Source: Acidimicrobiales bacterium
Lineage (GTDB): Bacteria > Actinomycetota > Acidimicrobiia > Acidimicrobiales > MedAcidi-G1
Assembly (NCBI GenBank): GCA_014237715.1
Contig: JAAZZG010000003.1
Span: 1 to 64,000 of the forward strand
DNA length: 64,000 nucleotides
Direction of reading: 5' to 3'
This document shows, piece by piece, positions 16,937-25,778 of this stretch. A program made the translations under genes and the position numbers. The notes beneath the pieces were generated by a model. That model saw only the letters and a list, made by a program, of their open reading frames with translations. It had not been told where the DNA came from and did no database searches. Each line of letters begins with the position of its first letter. Within the stretch, counting starts at the first letter, position 1.

Positions 16937-17779
16937 ATGAAGACCCTCACAACCGTGGACCGCGACGAACCGATCGATGAGTTGCTGGCCCATTTGCACC
17001 GTGACGGCGGGGTGATCGTCCGGGACCTGCTGTCCGACGAGGACCGTCTGGCCATCATCGAGGATCTGGCAGGAGCCATGGAGGTCATAGATCCGGGGTC
17101 CCGGAGCGGTCTGGAGCAATGGGAGCTCTTCCACGGTCGGGAGACCATCCGGTTCTGTGGGCTGGCCGCCCGAAGTCGGGCCTTCGTCGACCACGCCCTT
17201 CTGGAACCGGTGTTCGGGGCGGTCACCGACCACGAGCTGCTCGGCGGGTGCACCTCCTACTGGTTGAACACCGGCCAGGTCATGGCTGTCGGGCCGGGGG
17301 AGAAGGCCCAGTACCTCCACCGCGACGAGAACAACTGGCCCGAGGCCATCACTGCCGAACGGGAGGTCACCGTTAGTTGCATGTTTGCCCTCTCGGAGTT
17401 CACCCGGGCCAACGGGGCCACTGTCGTGGTGCCCGGGACGCAGACCTTGCCGCCCGGGCTGGTGCGCGGTCACGAGGTCACCGAGGACGATCTGGCCTAC
17501 GCCGAGATGCCGGCCGGTGCCGGTCTCATCTATTCGGGCAAGGTCATCCACGGCGCGGGCGCCAACACCACCGACGTAATGCGGTACGGCATGCACGTGA
17601 GTTTCGTGGCCGGGTGGCTGCGACCTGAGGAGGCCAGCCCGCTCCACGTCGATCGGGCCCGGGCCGCCGGACTACCCGAGGAGGCCCGAAGGCTGCTGGG
17701 TTGGTCGTCGTACCACTCCGAGGGTGGCGGTCGGACGTGGCTGGTCGACTTCGAGGACGCCGCCGACCTGTTCGCCTGA
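16937..17779 (+). CDS. Phytanoyl-CoA dioxygenase (PhyH) family protein, second copy
   Basis: A 280-residue Fe(II)/2-oxoglutarate oxygenase. The iron-binding HxD is in QYLHRDENNWPEA, the distal His in KVIHGAGANTTDVMRYG, and the family segment MFALSEFTRANGATVVVPGTQ lies between them. AGGAAGG at 16921-16927, nine bases upstream, supports the ATG at 16937 over in-frame starts at 16910 and 16928. It differs clearly from the PhyH copy at 14969, so the pair is not a recent duplication. It converges on the PLP-enzyme gene with a 20-base gap. Substrate unknown. Confidence 0.87.
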   Translation: MKTLTTVDRDEPIDELLAHLHRDGGVIVRDLLSDEDRLAIIEDLAGAMEVIDPGSRSGLEQWELFHGRETIRFCGLAARSRAFVDHALLEPVFGAVTDHELLGGCTSYWLNTGQVMAVGPGEKAQYLHRDENNWPEAITAEREVTVSCMFALSEFTRANGATVVVPGTQTLPPGLVRGHEVTEDDLAYAEMPAGAGLIYSGKVIHGAGANTTDVMRYGMHVSFVAGWLRPEEASPLHVDRARAAGLPEEARRLLGWSSYHSEGGGRTWLVDFEDAADLFA

Positions 17780-17799
17780 TCAGGGCACGAGTTTCGCGG

Positions 17800-19158
17800 T
17801 TATTCCAGGGTCGAGTAGGCGCCGGACTCCGGTTCGGAGCAGTGGTCGCCGGTTGACCGCACCTCGTCGACGGCGTCGGCCAGGTCGGCCAACCACTCGT
17901 CCACGATCGGTGCGTTACCGGCGCTCACCGTCAGGTGCAGGTTGTCCGGTGGTCTCTGCCGATCGTGGTGCCAACCCCGGGAGGCCATGGCATCGCCCAC
18001 CGCATACGGATCGAGCGGTCGATCAGCCACGACATCGGCGGTGATGGAGAGCAGGTGGTGGCGAGGGTCGCCGAGCACCATCAGTCCGTCCGTGGCCCGA
18101 ACGCCGGCCCGGATCCGGTCGGCGGCCTCTAGCGCGGTGCGAACCAGGCGCCGGTAGCCGTCGACGCCGAGGAACCGCACCACGGCCCATGCAGCGGCCA
18201 TGGGTAGGCCCGACCGGGTGCCCTGCAGGTTCGGTGTGACGTACCGCCCACCCAACCAGCCGTCGAAGTCGAACGTCTGGTGACGCCGCAGCGCCCGGGA
18301 CCGGTGGAGCAGCACCGACACCCCCTTGGGGGCGTAGCCCAGTTTGTGGAGGTCCGCCGAGATGCTGGTCACGCCTTCGACGGCTAGATCCCATGGCGGA
18401 GCCGACCACGCCTGTGGCTGCTCCAAGGCGGCGAACGGGAGGACGAAGCCGCCCATGCAGGCGTCGACGTGGCACGACGCCCCGGCCTTGGCAGCCATTG
18501 CCGCGATCTCGGTCACCGGGTCGACCACCCCCTGCGGGTACTGGGGTGCCGAGGCCACTACCAGGGCCGTGCGATGGGAGATCGCGTCGGCCATTGCATC
18601 GAGGTCGGGCGTCCAGTCCCCGGTCACGTCCACGACACGGGTTCGCAGCCCGAACAGGTGGGCCCCTTTGTGGAAGGCCGCATGGGCGCTGGTCGCCAGC
18701 ACGATCTCCGGCTCGTTGACGCCGCGCTCGGCCCGGGCCCGCTCCCGCGCCGCCTCTACCGCACACAGGATGCTCTCGGTCCCACCGCTGGTCACGAATC
18801 CCGCCGTGCCCTCCGGGCCGTGGAGCAGGTCAGCTGTCCAAGCGCAGAGTTCGGACTGAATGGCGCCCAGTGACGGGAAGGCGGCGGTGCTGAGCGCGTT
18901 CTCATGCAGGAACGCCCGGGCCGCCCGTTCGGCCACGTCACGGACCTCGTCGCCACCGTCGAAGACCAGGCCGAAGGTACGACCTTCGCCCCAACGGACG
19001 TCGTCGTGGCGTTTGGCCTCCAATTCGGCCAGCACCTGATCGGCCGGCGTTGGACCTATGGGGAAGCGCTTCGAGTCGGGAGGAGGCGTGGGAGTAGAGA
19101 TGGGAACGACAATAGGGTCGAACCCGTGGATGGTGCCGGGCTCTTCTCGTTTCCCCAT
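17800..19158 (-). CDS. PLP-dependent lyase/decarboxylase, sphingosine-1-phosphate-lyase-like
   Basis: A 452-residue fold-type I PLP enzyme. GFVTSGGTESILCAVEAAR binds the cofactor phosphate, CHVDACMGGFVLPF contains the PLP-interacting Asp, and SADLHKLGYAPKGVSVLLH contains the Schiff-base Lys. This last segment is characteristic of the sphingosine-1-phosphate lyase branch of group II decarboxylases. Bacterial members include true S1P lyases and amino-acid decarboxylases, so the substrate is open. The start ATG at 19158 overlaps the start of the divergent DUF4395 gene by 33 bases. The first 35 residues are Pro-rich, and no other start codon was found near by. Confidence 0.8.
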   Translation of the reverse strand: MGKREEPGTIHGFDPIVVPISTPTPPPDSKRFPIGPTPADQVLAELEAKRHDDVRWGEGRTFGLVFDGGDEVRDVAERAARAFLHENALSTAAFPSLGAIQSELCAWTADLLHGPEGTAGFVTSGGTESILCAVEAARERARAERGVNEPEIVLATSAHAAFHKGAHLFGLRTRVVDVTGDWTPDLDAMADAISHRTALVVASAPQYPQGVVDPVTEIAAMAAKAGASCHVDACMGGFVLPFAALEQPQAWSAPPWDLAVEGVTSISADLHKLGYAPKGVSVLLHRSRALRRHQTFDFDGWLGGRYVTPNLQGTRSGLPMAAAWAVVRFLGVDGYRRLVRTALEAADRIRAGVRATDGLMVLGDPRHHLLSITADVVADRPLDPYAVGDAMASRGWHHDRQRPPDNLHLTVSAGNAPIVDEWLADLADAVDEVRSTGDHCSEPESGAYSTLE

Positions 19159-19611
19159 CCGGTCGACGAGGTGTCGGCCCGGTTGGTGGCCACCGGGGTA
19201 GTCGCGCAGTGCGCGGGGATCCTGGCCACCGGGTGGACGCCGCTGCTAGTCGTGCTGGCGTGGGGGTTCGTGGCTCGGGTGGCCACCGGGCCGACGCTCA
19301 GTCCTCTGGGCACGTTGGTCACCCGGGTGGTCCGACCCCGCCTGTCGTGGGCCGTCCGTGAGGTGCCGGGGCCGCCTAAGCGGTTCGCCCAGGGGATCGG
19401 GGCAGCGTTGTCGGCGGGTGCGTTGATCGCGGTGGCTGTCGGTGCCGGCGGCACGGCCATGGTGCTGGTGGCCGTCGTGCTGGCCGCCGCTTCGCTGGAG
19501 GCGTTTCTCGGTCTCTGCCTCGGATGCCACCTGTTCCGCCTGCTGATCCGGTTGGGGCTGGTGCCACCCGAGACATGCGAGGTATGCGTCGACCTCTGGG
19601 GGACGCGCTGA
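19126..19611 (+). CDS. DUF4395 family membrane protein
   Basis: A 161-residue integral membrane protein with about four hydrophobic segments, including WTPLLVVLAWGFVARVATG and AALSAGALIAVAVGAGGTAMVLVAV. It ends with the two Cys pairs typical of DUF4395: FLGLCLGCHLFRLL and ETCEVC. Function is unknown; relatives often sit near thiol/redox or sulfur-transfer proteins, which I do not see here. The GTG at 19126 is the best in-frame start. Longer forms reach back over the opposite-strand PLP gene and have no family sequence. Confidence 0.78.
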   Translation: MDGAGLFSFPHPVDEVSARLVATGVVAQCAGILATGWTPLLVVLAWGFVARVATGPTLSPLGTLVTRVVRPRLSWAVREVPGPPKRFAQGIGAALSAGALIAVAVGAGGTAMVLVAVVLAAASLEAFLGLCLGCHLFRLLIRLGLVPPETCEVCVDLWGTR

Positions 19612-19730
19612 GCAATCTTGGGTGATCCGCCGGGTCGGGGCCTGCTGAGGTACCCGGGGCCGGTGAACTTCCCGGCATGGTCCCTTCGAGACTGGTCTAT
19701 ATCGGCTGATCCGCGCCACCAGTCGTCCCG

Positions 19731-19736
19731 TATGAT
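19731..19736 (+). promoter_or_regulatory. Possible -10 element of prs
   Basis: TATGAT lies 42 bases upstream of the prs ATG in a locally AT-richer stretch of the 166-base gap. The -35 candidate 17-18 bases upstream is poor. This is a weak motif-only call. Confidence 0.3.
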
Positions 19737-19777
19737 CGGAAGTAGAATCGCCCCCGACGAGGATCTCGCCGCAGCCC

Positions 19778-20758
19778 ATGGAACTGGTCACGCACAAGAA
19801 GTTGTACCTCGTCTCCGGTCGGGCTAGCCGCCCGTTGGCCGAGGCCATCGCCACCGAACTTGGTGAGTCCCTCGGGGAGCCCAACATTGCCGAGTTCGCC
19901 AACGGGGAGATCCACTGCAGGTTCTCCGAGTCGATCCGAGGCTGCGACGCCTTCATCATTCAGACCCACTGCCATTCCGGGGGCATGTCGATCAACGACA
20001 CCCTGATGGAGCAGCTGATCATGGTCGACGCGGCCCGTCGGGCCTCGGCCAAGCGGATCACCGTGGTCTGCCCGCACTACGGCTACGCCCGTCAGGACCG
20101 AAAGGCATCGGGCCGCGAGCCCATCACCGCCAAGCTGGTGGCCAACCTGTTCAAGGAGGCCGGAGCCAGCCGCCTGGTGGGGATCGACCTTCACTCGGGT
20201 CAGATTCAGGGCTTCTTTGACGGGCCAGTCGACCACCTCACTGCCATGCCGGTCCTCGTCGACCGTCTTCGGTTGCTCGAGGGAGACCTGGCCATCGTGT
20301 CGCCTGATGCCGGCCGGGTAAAGGTGGCCGAGCGTTATGCAAATCAGCTGGACGCCGACCTGGCCATTGTTCACAAGCGCCGCAGCCATACGGCGTTCAA
20401 CACCGTGGAGGCCAAGGAGGTCGTTGGTGAAGTGGAGGGCAAGGTCTGCGTCATCGTCGACGACATGATCGACACGGCGGGCACCATCTGCGCCGCGGCC
20501 GAGCAGTTGGCCGAACGGGGCGCCTCGCGGGTCATCGCGGCGACCACCCATGGCGTGTTCTCAGGACCGGCACTGGAGCGACTGTCTGCGTCGCCCATCG
20601 AGAAGGTCATCGTCACCGATACGGTGCCGCTGCCCGACGGCGCCGATCTCGACCTGATCGAGGTGCTGTCCGTGGCCCCGATCATCGCCCGAGCCATCGA
20701 CGCCGTCTTTGAGGACGCGTCGGTCAGCGAGATCTTCGGCGGCGACAACCTGTCCTGA
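19778..20758 (+). CDS. prs: Ribose-phosphate pyrophosphokinase
   Basis: Makes PRPP from ribose 5-phosphate and ATP for nucleotide, His and Trp synthesis. The 326-residue product has EFANGEIHCRFSESIRGCDAF, the flexible-loop and ATP-binding segment YGYARQDRKASGREPITAKLVA, DLHSGQIQGFFD, and the PRPP loop VCVIVDDMIDTAGTICAAAE. All catalytic features are in place and length is normal. ATG start at 19778. It opens the prs-rplY-pth-mfd block, which matches actinobacterial gene order; glmU, usually next to prs, is absent here. Confidence 0.96.
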   Translation: MELVTHKKLYLVSGRASRPLAEAIATELGESLGEPNIAEFANGEIHCRFSESIRGCDAFIIQTHCHSGGMSINDTLMEQLIMVDAARRASAKRITVVCPHYGYARQDRKASGREPITAKLVANLFKEAGASRLVGIDLHSGQIQGFFDGPVDHLTAMPVLVDRLRLLEGDLAIVSPDAGRVKVAERYANQLDADLAIVHKRRSHTAFNTVEAKEVVGEVEGKVCVIVDDMIDTAGTICAAAEQLAERGASRVIAATTHGVFSGPALERLSASPIEKVIVTDTVPLPDGADLDLIEVLSVAPIIARAIDAVFEDASVSEIFGGDNLS

Positions 20759-20868
20759 CGCCCCGGGGCCGTGCGCCGGTAGGCTTTTCCGCCGGTCCCC
20801 ACAAGACCACCTGTCCGAACCTGCCGACCCGCGCAGGCCGGTTGAACGCACCTCCAGAAAGCACTTCC

Positions 20869-21564
20869 ATGAGCGAGATCGTCCTCTCCGCAGAGACCAC
20901 CCGGGAAACCGGAACCCGGTCCAGCCGCCGCCTCCGTCGCGAGGCTCGTGTCCCCGCTGTCGTCTATGGCCTCAGCCAGGACCCGGTCAGCATCGACGTC
21001 GACTGGCCGGACCTGCGTCGTGCGTTGACCACCGATGCCGGCGTGAACGCGGTGATCCACCTTGAGTTTGGCGGAGCCAAGCAGATGTCGATCGTCAAGG
21101 ACATCCAGCGTCACCCGGTACGCCGTGACGTGATCCACGTCGACTTCCTGCGTATCGACCCCAAGCAGGACGTGACCGTCGACGTGCCCATCGTCATGGT
21201 CGGGGAGGCCAAGGAGGTCTCCGATGCCGACGGCATGGTCGACCAGAACCTGTTCAGCCTGACTGTGAATGCCGCGCCGGACAGCATCCCCAACGAGCTC
21301 GAGATCGATATCTCGGACCTTGTCATCGGCGATTCCAAGCGTGTTGGCGATATCGCCCTCCCGGCCGGCGTCACTACCGACGTCGACGTCGAGGAGACGG
21401 TGGCCGTCGGCATGATCACCCGCTCTACGTTGGAGGCCATGGCCGCCGACGAGGCCGCTGAGGAAGAGGCCGCCGAGCTGGAGGAAGGCGCCGAGGCTTC
21501 GGACGGTGAGGACGGCGAAGGTGGCGAGGGCGGCGACGCCGACGAGGCCGCCGACTCCGAGTAG
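20869..21564 (+). CDS. rplY: 50S ribosomal protein L25 (Ctc form)
   Basis: Binds 5S rRNA in the large subunit. The 231-residue product has an N-terminal L25 beta-barrel (SAETTRETGTRSSRRLRREA, VPAVVYGLSQDP), the TL5/Ctc C-terminal domain with HPVRRDVIHVDFLRID and VNAAPDSIPNELEIDISDL, and a highly acidic Glu/Asp/Gly tail of about 40 residues. The ATG at 20869 has AGAAAG upstream; an in-frame TTG at 20842 is less likely. The pth gene follows closely. Confidence 0.94.
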   Translation: MSEIVLSAETTRETGTRSSRRLRREARVPAVVYGLSQDPVSIDVDWPDLRRALTTDAGVNAVIHLEFGGAKQMSIVKDIQRHPVRRDVIHVDFLRIDPKQDVTVDVPIVMVGEAKEVSDADGMVDQNLFSLTVNAAPDSIPNELEIDISDLVIGDSKRVGDIALPAGVTTDVDVEETVAVGMITRSTLEAMAADEAAEEEAAELEEGAEASDGEDGEGGEGGDADEAADSE

Positions 21565-21585
21565 CGACTAGGACCGACACGACAC

Positions 21586-22197
21586 GTGCTGCGTCGGTCC
21601 CGCACCGAACGGACCGGGGAACCGGCGGCCCTACTGGTCGTAGGCCTCGGAAATCCCGGAGACGACTACGACGGCACGCGCCACAACGTGGGTGCCGACG
21701 TCATCGCCGTCCTGGCGGACCGCCACGGCGGTTCGCTTCGTCGGTCCAAGGAACTTGCTCTGTCGTGCGAGGTCCGCATCGGTGGTCAGCGAGTGGCGTT
21801 GGCTTTTCCGCAGACCTTCATGAATGAGTCGGGTCAGTCGGTTCGCAAACTGACGCACCGGCATGGGGTGGACGATCCGGCCCGGATCGTCGTTGTCCAT
21901 GACGAACTCGACCTGCCGGTCGGCAGCCTGCGGGTCAAAGTCGGCGGTGGCATGGCCGGCCACAACGGCCTGAAGTCGGTCACCGCTCACCTGAAGACGC
22001 AGGACTACCTGCGGATCCGCATCGGGGTGGGCCGGCCCCCCGGTCGCCAGTCGGGCGCCGATTATGTGCTGCGGCGTCCCGGGAAGACTGAGGCGGCTGA
22101 ACTCGGTGTGATCGTGCAGGAAGCAGCCGACGCGGTGGAGGCGATCCTGGCAGAGGGTGTCGACGCCACCATGGGCAGCGTCAACGCCCGCTCCTGA
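21586..22197 (+). CDS. pth: Peptidyl-tRNA hydrolase
   Basis: Recycles tRNA from peptidyl-tRNAs released from stalled ribosomes. The 203-residue product has VGLGNPGDDYDGTRHNVGAD with the catalytic His, FMNESGQSV, VVHDELDLPVGSLRVK and GMAGHNGLKSVTAHL, and ends with a helical tail. GTG start at 21586; the first 13 residues are extra relative to the usual family start just before LLVVGLGNPG. It lies 21 bases after rplY. Its stop codon falls in the first unit of a short tandem repeat that runs to the mfd start. Confidence 0.95.
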   Translation: MLRRSRTERTGEPAALLVVGLGNPGDDYDGTRHNVGADVIAVLADRHGGSLRRSKELALSCEVRIGGQRVALAFPQTFMNESGQSVRKLTHRHGVDDPARIVVVHDELDLPVGSLRVKVGGGMAGHNGLKSVTAHLKTQDYLRIRIGVGRPPGRQSGADYVLRRPGKTEAAELGVIVQEAADAVEAILAEGVDATMGSVNARS

Positions 22198-22249
22198 GAA
22201 ATCCTTCCTTGAGAGACCTCCGCTGAGAAACCTTCGCTGAGAAACATGC
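22195..22249 (+). repeat. Four-copy 14-15 base tandem repeat between pth and mfd
   Basis: Degenerate units TGAGAAATCCTT, TGAGAGACCTCC, TGAGAAACCTTC and TGAGAAACATGC begin at 22195, 22210, 22224 and 22238. The first unit contains the pth stop codon and the last contains the mfd ATG (22246). Each unit has TGA in the same register as its neighbour or one base off. It leaves no obvious ribosome binding site for mfd. Confidence 0.8.
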
Positions 22250-25200
22250 CGATCCTTCTGGAGCACCTCCCCGCGTTGCTCGACGATGACCCGTCGGTGG
22301 CCGCCGTGTTGGGTCGCCGAACCGCCTCGCTAGCCGTTGCCGAACCGGCCCGGGCCGTGGTTTTGGCCTCCCTCGTGCGCCGGACGGGACGGACGCCACT
22401 GGTAGTGGCCGTCCCCACTGGGACCGAGGCCGAGCGCCTGGCCAACGACCTCCGGCTCTTTCTGGGGGATCGGGCCGTCGAGCTGTTTCTGGCATGGGAG
22501 ACGTTGCCCTTCGAACGCATTAGTCCCGGGGTGGAGACCATGGGTCGCCGGCTCCGTGCCCTCCACCGTCTGGCTTCACTAGACGACCGCCCGTTGGTCG
22601 TCGTGGCATCAGGACGGGCGCTCGTCCAGCGACTCGGCCCGGGTGCCGGGCGGATCGATCCGGTTCACATCGGACCCGGTGACACCGTCGACCAGCGGTC
22701 GCTCGTCGCGGACCTGATAGCCGTCGGCTACCGACGCGAATACCAGGTCGAGCATCGAGGTGAGCTGGCAGTACGTGGTTCGATCATCGACATCTGGCCG
22801 TCCACCGACGATGCGCCGGTCCGGATCGACCTGTGGGGCGATGAGGTGGAACGCCTGACCGAGTTCGGGGTGGCCGACCAGCGGGCCACTGTGCCCCGCT
22901 CCGAGGTCGAACTGCATCCCTGCCGAGAACTGCTTCCTGACGAGGAGGTCCGGGCTCGGGCCGCCCAACTGGTGGCCTCCGAACCTTGGGGTCGGGAACA
23001 GTGGGACCGGTTGGCTGACGGCGAGCTGTTCGACGGGATGGAGTCATGGCTGCCGTGGTTGTCCGGCGACGAGCGGGTCCTGTTCGACCTCGTCGACGAT
23101 GACGCACTGGTGGTGGCCGTCGAACCTCGGCGGCTAAGAGATCGGATTGCTGACCTGCAGGCTGAGGAGGCGGAGTTGGCCGCCACGTTGGCCACCACGT
23201 GGGGTGCCGACGACACGGTCTTCCCCCGGCTGCATACCGACTGGGAGCGTCTACTAGTCCACACCGGTGCCCCGGTCTGGACCATGGACGCCGTACCGGA
23301 CGGACCCGGCGTGGAGACCGTTCAGGCTTCCGGTTGGGGCCGTGATGTCGCAGTGGCCGTGATTGCCGAAGACCCAGAGGGGCCGGCTGGACGGCTTCGA
23401 CGCCTGCTAGCCGACGGTTACCGGGTGGTGGTGGCTGCCGACGGGGAGGGGAGCGCCGACCAGCTGACGCGCCGGCTCCTCGAGGCCGAGATCGAGCTCT
23501 TTCGTCCGGGTGCCCAACTGGAGGGGGAAGATCTCCGGTTCCCGACCGGTGCATCGCTGGTCGTGGCACCCGTCGAGCGGGGCTTCGTCCTGCCCGGCTC
23601 CCGGCTGGCACTCGTCACCGAGGGTGAGCTCACCGGTCGCCGACGGACCAGGCGACGGACCAGACCCCGCCGACGGTCGGCCATCCGGGTGTTCGAGGAT
23701 CTGGCGCCCGGCGACTACGTCGTCCATGAGCACCATGGGGTGGCCCGCTTCGGCGGCCTCACTACCCGGTCGATGGGCGGCGTCGAACGCGACTACCTGC
23801 TGCTCGAGTACCGGGGCGACGACCGGCTCTATCTCCCAACCGACCAGATCGACGCCATCCGCCCCCACACGGGCGGAGAGGTCCCGACCCTCAGCCGCAT
23901 GGGTGGGTCGGACTGGCAGAAGACCCGGGCCCGGGTGCGGTCCGAGGTGGCCGAGATCGCCCAGGAACTGGTGGTGCTCTACCAGCAGCGGGTGACCGCC
24001 GAGGGCCACGCCTTCGCTGAGGACACCCCGTGGCAGCGAGAGCTCGAACAGGCCTTCCCATTCCAGGAGACGCCCGACCAGTTGCGGGCCATCGAGGAGG
24101 TCAAGGCCGATATGGAGCGGCCGGTACCCATGGATCGTCTGGTGTGCGGTGACGTCGGCTTCGGAAAGACCGAGGTGGCGGTGCGCGCCGTGTTCAAGGC
24201 CGTGCAGGACGGTCGCCAGGCCGCCGTGCTGGTCCCGACCACCTTGTTGGCCCAGCAGCACGGCCAGACGTTCCGGGACCGCTTCGCCCCGTACCCGGTA
24301 CGCGTCGAGGTGTTGAGCCGCTTCCTGACCGCCGCTGAAGCCAGGGTGGTATCGGAGGGGTTGGCCGACGGATCGATCGACGTGGTGATCGGCACCCACC
24401 GCCTGTTGTCGGCCGACGTCCGGTTCGCCCGCCTCGGCCTGCTCGTCGTTGATGAGGAGCAGCGGTTTGGCGTCAGCCACAAGGAGGCGATCAAGACGTT
24501 CCGGGCCGACGTCGACGTCCTGACTCTGACCGCCACCCCGATTCCCCGAACGTTGGAGATGTCACTTACCGGCATCCGCGACCTCAGCCTGCTCGACACC
24601 CCGCCCGCGGATCGCCAGCCCATCCTCACCTACGTGGGCGACTACGACGAGCGCCCGGTCGCGGAGGCGATTAGGCGCGAGTTGTTGCGTGAGGGGCAGG
24701 TGTTCTTCGTTCACAACCGGGTGCACGACATCGACCAGGTGGCCGGCGGGGTGCGCGATCTGGTGCCCGAGGCGCGGGTCGCCGTAGCCCACGGACAGAT
24801 GGACGAGACCAGCCTGGAATCGGTGGTACTCGACTTCTGGGAGGGCCGCTACGACGTTCTGGTGTGCACCACCATCATCGAGTCGGGCATCGACATGCCG
24901 ACGGTCAACACCCTGGTCGTGGACCGGGCCGACCTTCTGGGTCTGGGCCAGCTCCACCAGCTGCGGGGTCGGGTCGGCCGTGCCGGGCAACGGGCCTACG
25001 CCTACCTCTTCACTCCGCCGGACAGGTTGCTCAGCGAACAGGCCCACGAACGGCTTCGCACCATCGGCGAGACCACTGAGCTGGGTTCGGGCTTCCGGAT
25101 CGCCATGCGCGACCTCGAGATCCGGGGGGCCGGCAACCTGCTGGGCACCGGACAGACCGGGCACATTGCGGCGGTTGGCTATGACCTCTACTGCCAGATG

Positions 25201-25755
25201 GTCACCGAGGCGGTGGCTGAGCTGGCTGGGACAGCATCGGTGCCGCAGGCCGAGATCCGCGTGGAGTTACCGGTCGATGCCCACCTACCCGAGGACTACG
25301 TGTCCAGAAGCGACCTACGACTTGAGGCCTACCGCAAGCTGGCCAACGCCGGGACCGAGCCCGATCCGGCTGCCGTCGACGCAGTGCAGGCCGAGTGGGA
25401 GGACCGCTATGGGCCGATTCCTCCGCCGGTGAAGGCGCTCCTGGCGGTGGCCCGTCTCCGTACGGCATGCGTGGCCCGTGGCATCACCGAAGTCACGGTT
25501 GGCAAGGGCCCCGGTCTGGGCGGGCCCGAACACATTGCCCGCTGTGCCCCGGTGGTCCTGCCCTTGAGCCGCCAGACCCGCCTGGCCCGCCTGTATCGCG
25601 GCGCCCGGTACAAGGAGGAGCAGCAGCAGGTCTTCCTGCCGCTGAAGAAGCCCCGCTCCGGCGACCTTGCGTCGGTGCTAACCGAGATCCTGGAAGACGT
25701 CGTGCCCCTGTCAGAGGTCGGCGTGGCGGCGGGTATCGGCGCCGCCACGACCTGA
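22246..25755 (+). CDS. mfd: Transcription-repair coupling factor
   Basis: Removes RNA polymerase stalled at DNA lesions and recruits the UvrA machinery. The 1169-residue product shows the UvrB-homology N-terminus (LAWETLPFERISPG, REYQVEHRGELAVRGSIIDIWP), the polymerase-interacting domain (FEDLAPGDYVVHEHHGVARFGGL), and the RecG-like translocase with Walker A CGDVGFGKTEVAVRA, VLVPTTLLAQQH, the DEEQ box VVDEEQRFGVSHKE, LTLTATPIPRTLEMSL, RVGRAGQRAYAYLFT and the TRCF C-terminal domain. Full length. It lies 48 bases after pth across a tandem repeat and 23 bases before the PPIase lipoprotein gene. Confidence 0.97.
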   Translation: MPILLEHLPALLDDDPSVAAVLGRRTASLAVAEPARAVVLASLVRRTGRTPLVVAVPTGTEAERLANDLRLFLGDRAVELFLAWETLPFERISPGVETMGRRLRALHRLASLDDRPLVVVASGRALVQRLGPGAGRIDPVHIGPGDTVDQRSLVADLIAVGYRREYQVEHRGELAVRGSIIDIWPSTDDAPVRIDLWGDEVERLTEFGVADQRATVPRSEVELHPCRELLPDEEVRARAAQLVASEPWGREQWDRLADGELFDGMESWLPWLSGDERVLFDLVDDDALVVAVEPRRLRDRIADLQAEEAELAATLATTWGADDTVFPRLHTDWERLLVHTGAPVWTMDAVPDGPGVETVQASGWGRDVAVAVIAEDPEGPAGRLRRLLADGYRVVVAADGEGSADQLTRRLLEAEIELFRPGAQLEGEDLRFPTGASLVVAPVERGFVLPGSRLALVTEGELTGRRRTRRRTRPRRRSAIRVFEDLAPGDYVVHEHHGVARFGGLTTRSMGGVERDYLLLEYRGDDRLYLPTDQIDAIRPHTGGEVPTLSRMGGSDWQKTRARVRSEVAEIAQELVVLYQQRVTAEGHAFAEDTPWQRELEQAFPFQETPDQLRAIEEVKADMERPVPMDRLVCGDVGFGKTEVAVRAVFKAVQDGRQAAVLVPTTLLAQQHGQTFRDRFAPYPVRVEVLSRFLTAAEARVVSEGLADGSIDVVIGTHRLLSADVRFARLGLLVVDEEQRFGVSHKEAIKTFRADVDVLTLTATPIPRTLEMSLTGIRDLSLLDTPPADRQPILTYVGDYDERPVAEAIRRELLREGQVFFVHNRVHDIDQVAGGVRDLVPEARVAVAHGQMDETSLESVVLDFWEGRYDVLVCTTIIESGIDMPTVNTLVVDRADLLGLGQLHQLRGRVGRAGQRAYAYLFTPPDRLLSEQAHERLRTIGETTELGSGFRIAMRDLEIRGAGNLLGTGQTGHIAAVGYDLYCQMVTEAVAELAGTASVPQAEIRVELPVDAHLPEDYVSRSDLRLEAYRKLANAGTEPDPAAVDAVQAEWEDRYGPIPPPVKALLAVARLRTACVARGITEVTVGKGPGLGGPEHIARCAPVVLPLSRQTRLARLYRGARYKEEQQQVFLPLKKPRSGDLASVLTEILEDVVPLSEVGVAAGIGAATT

Positions 25756-25778
25756 GGGTCGCGTAGCCTGCACGACCT

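Noticed and set aside
22195-22249. CRISPR-like array
   Set aside because: Contiguous 14-15 base units with no spacers and no cas genes.
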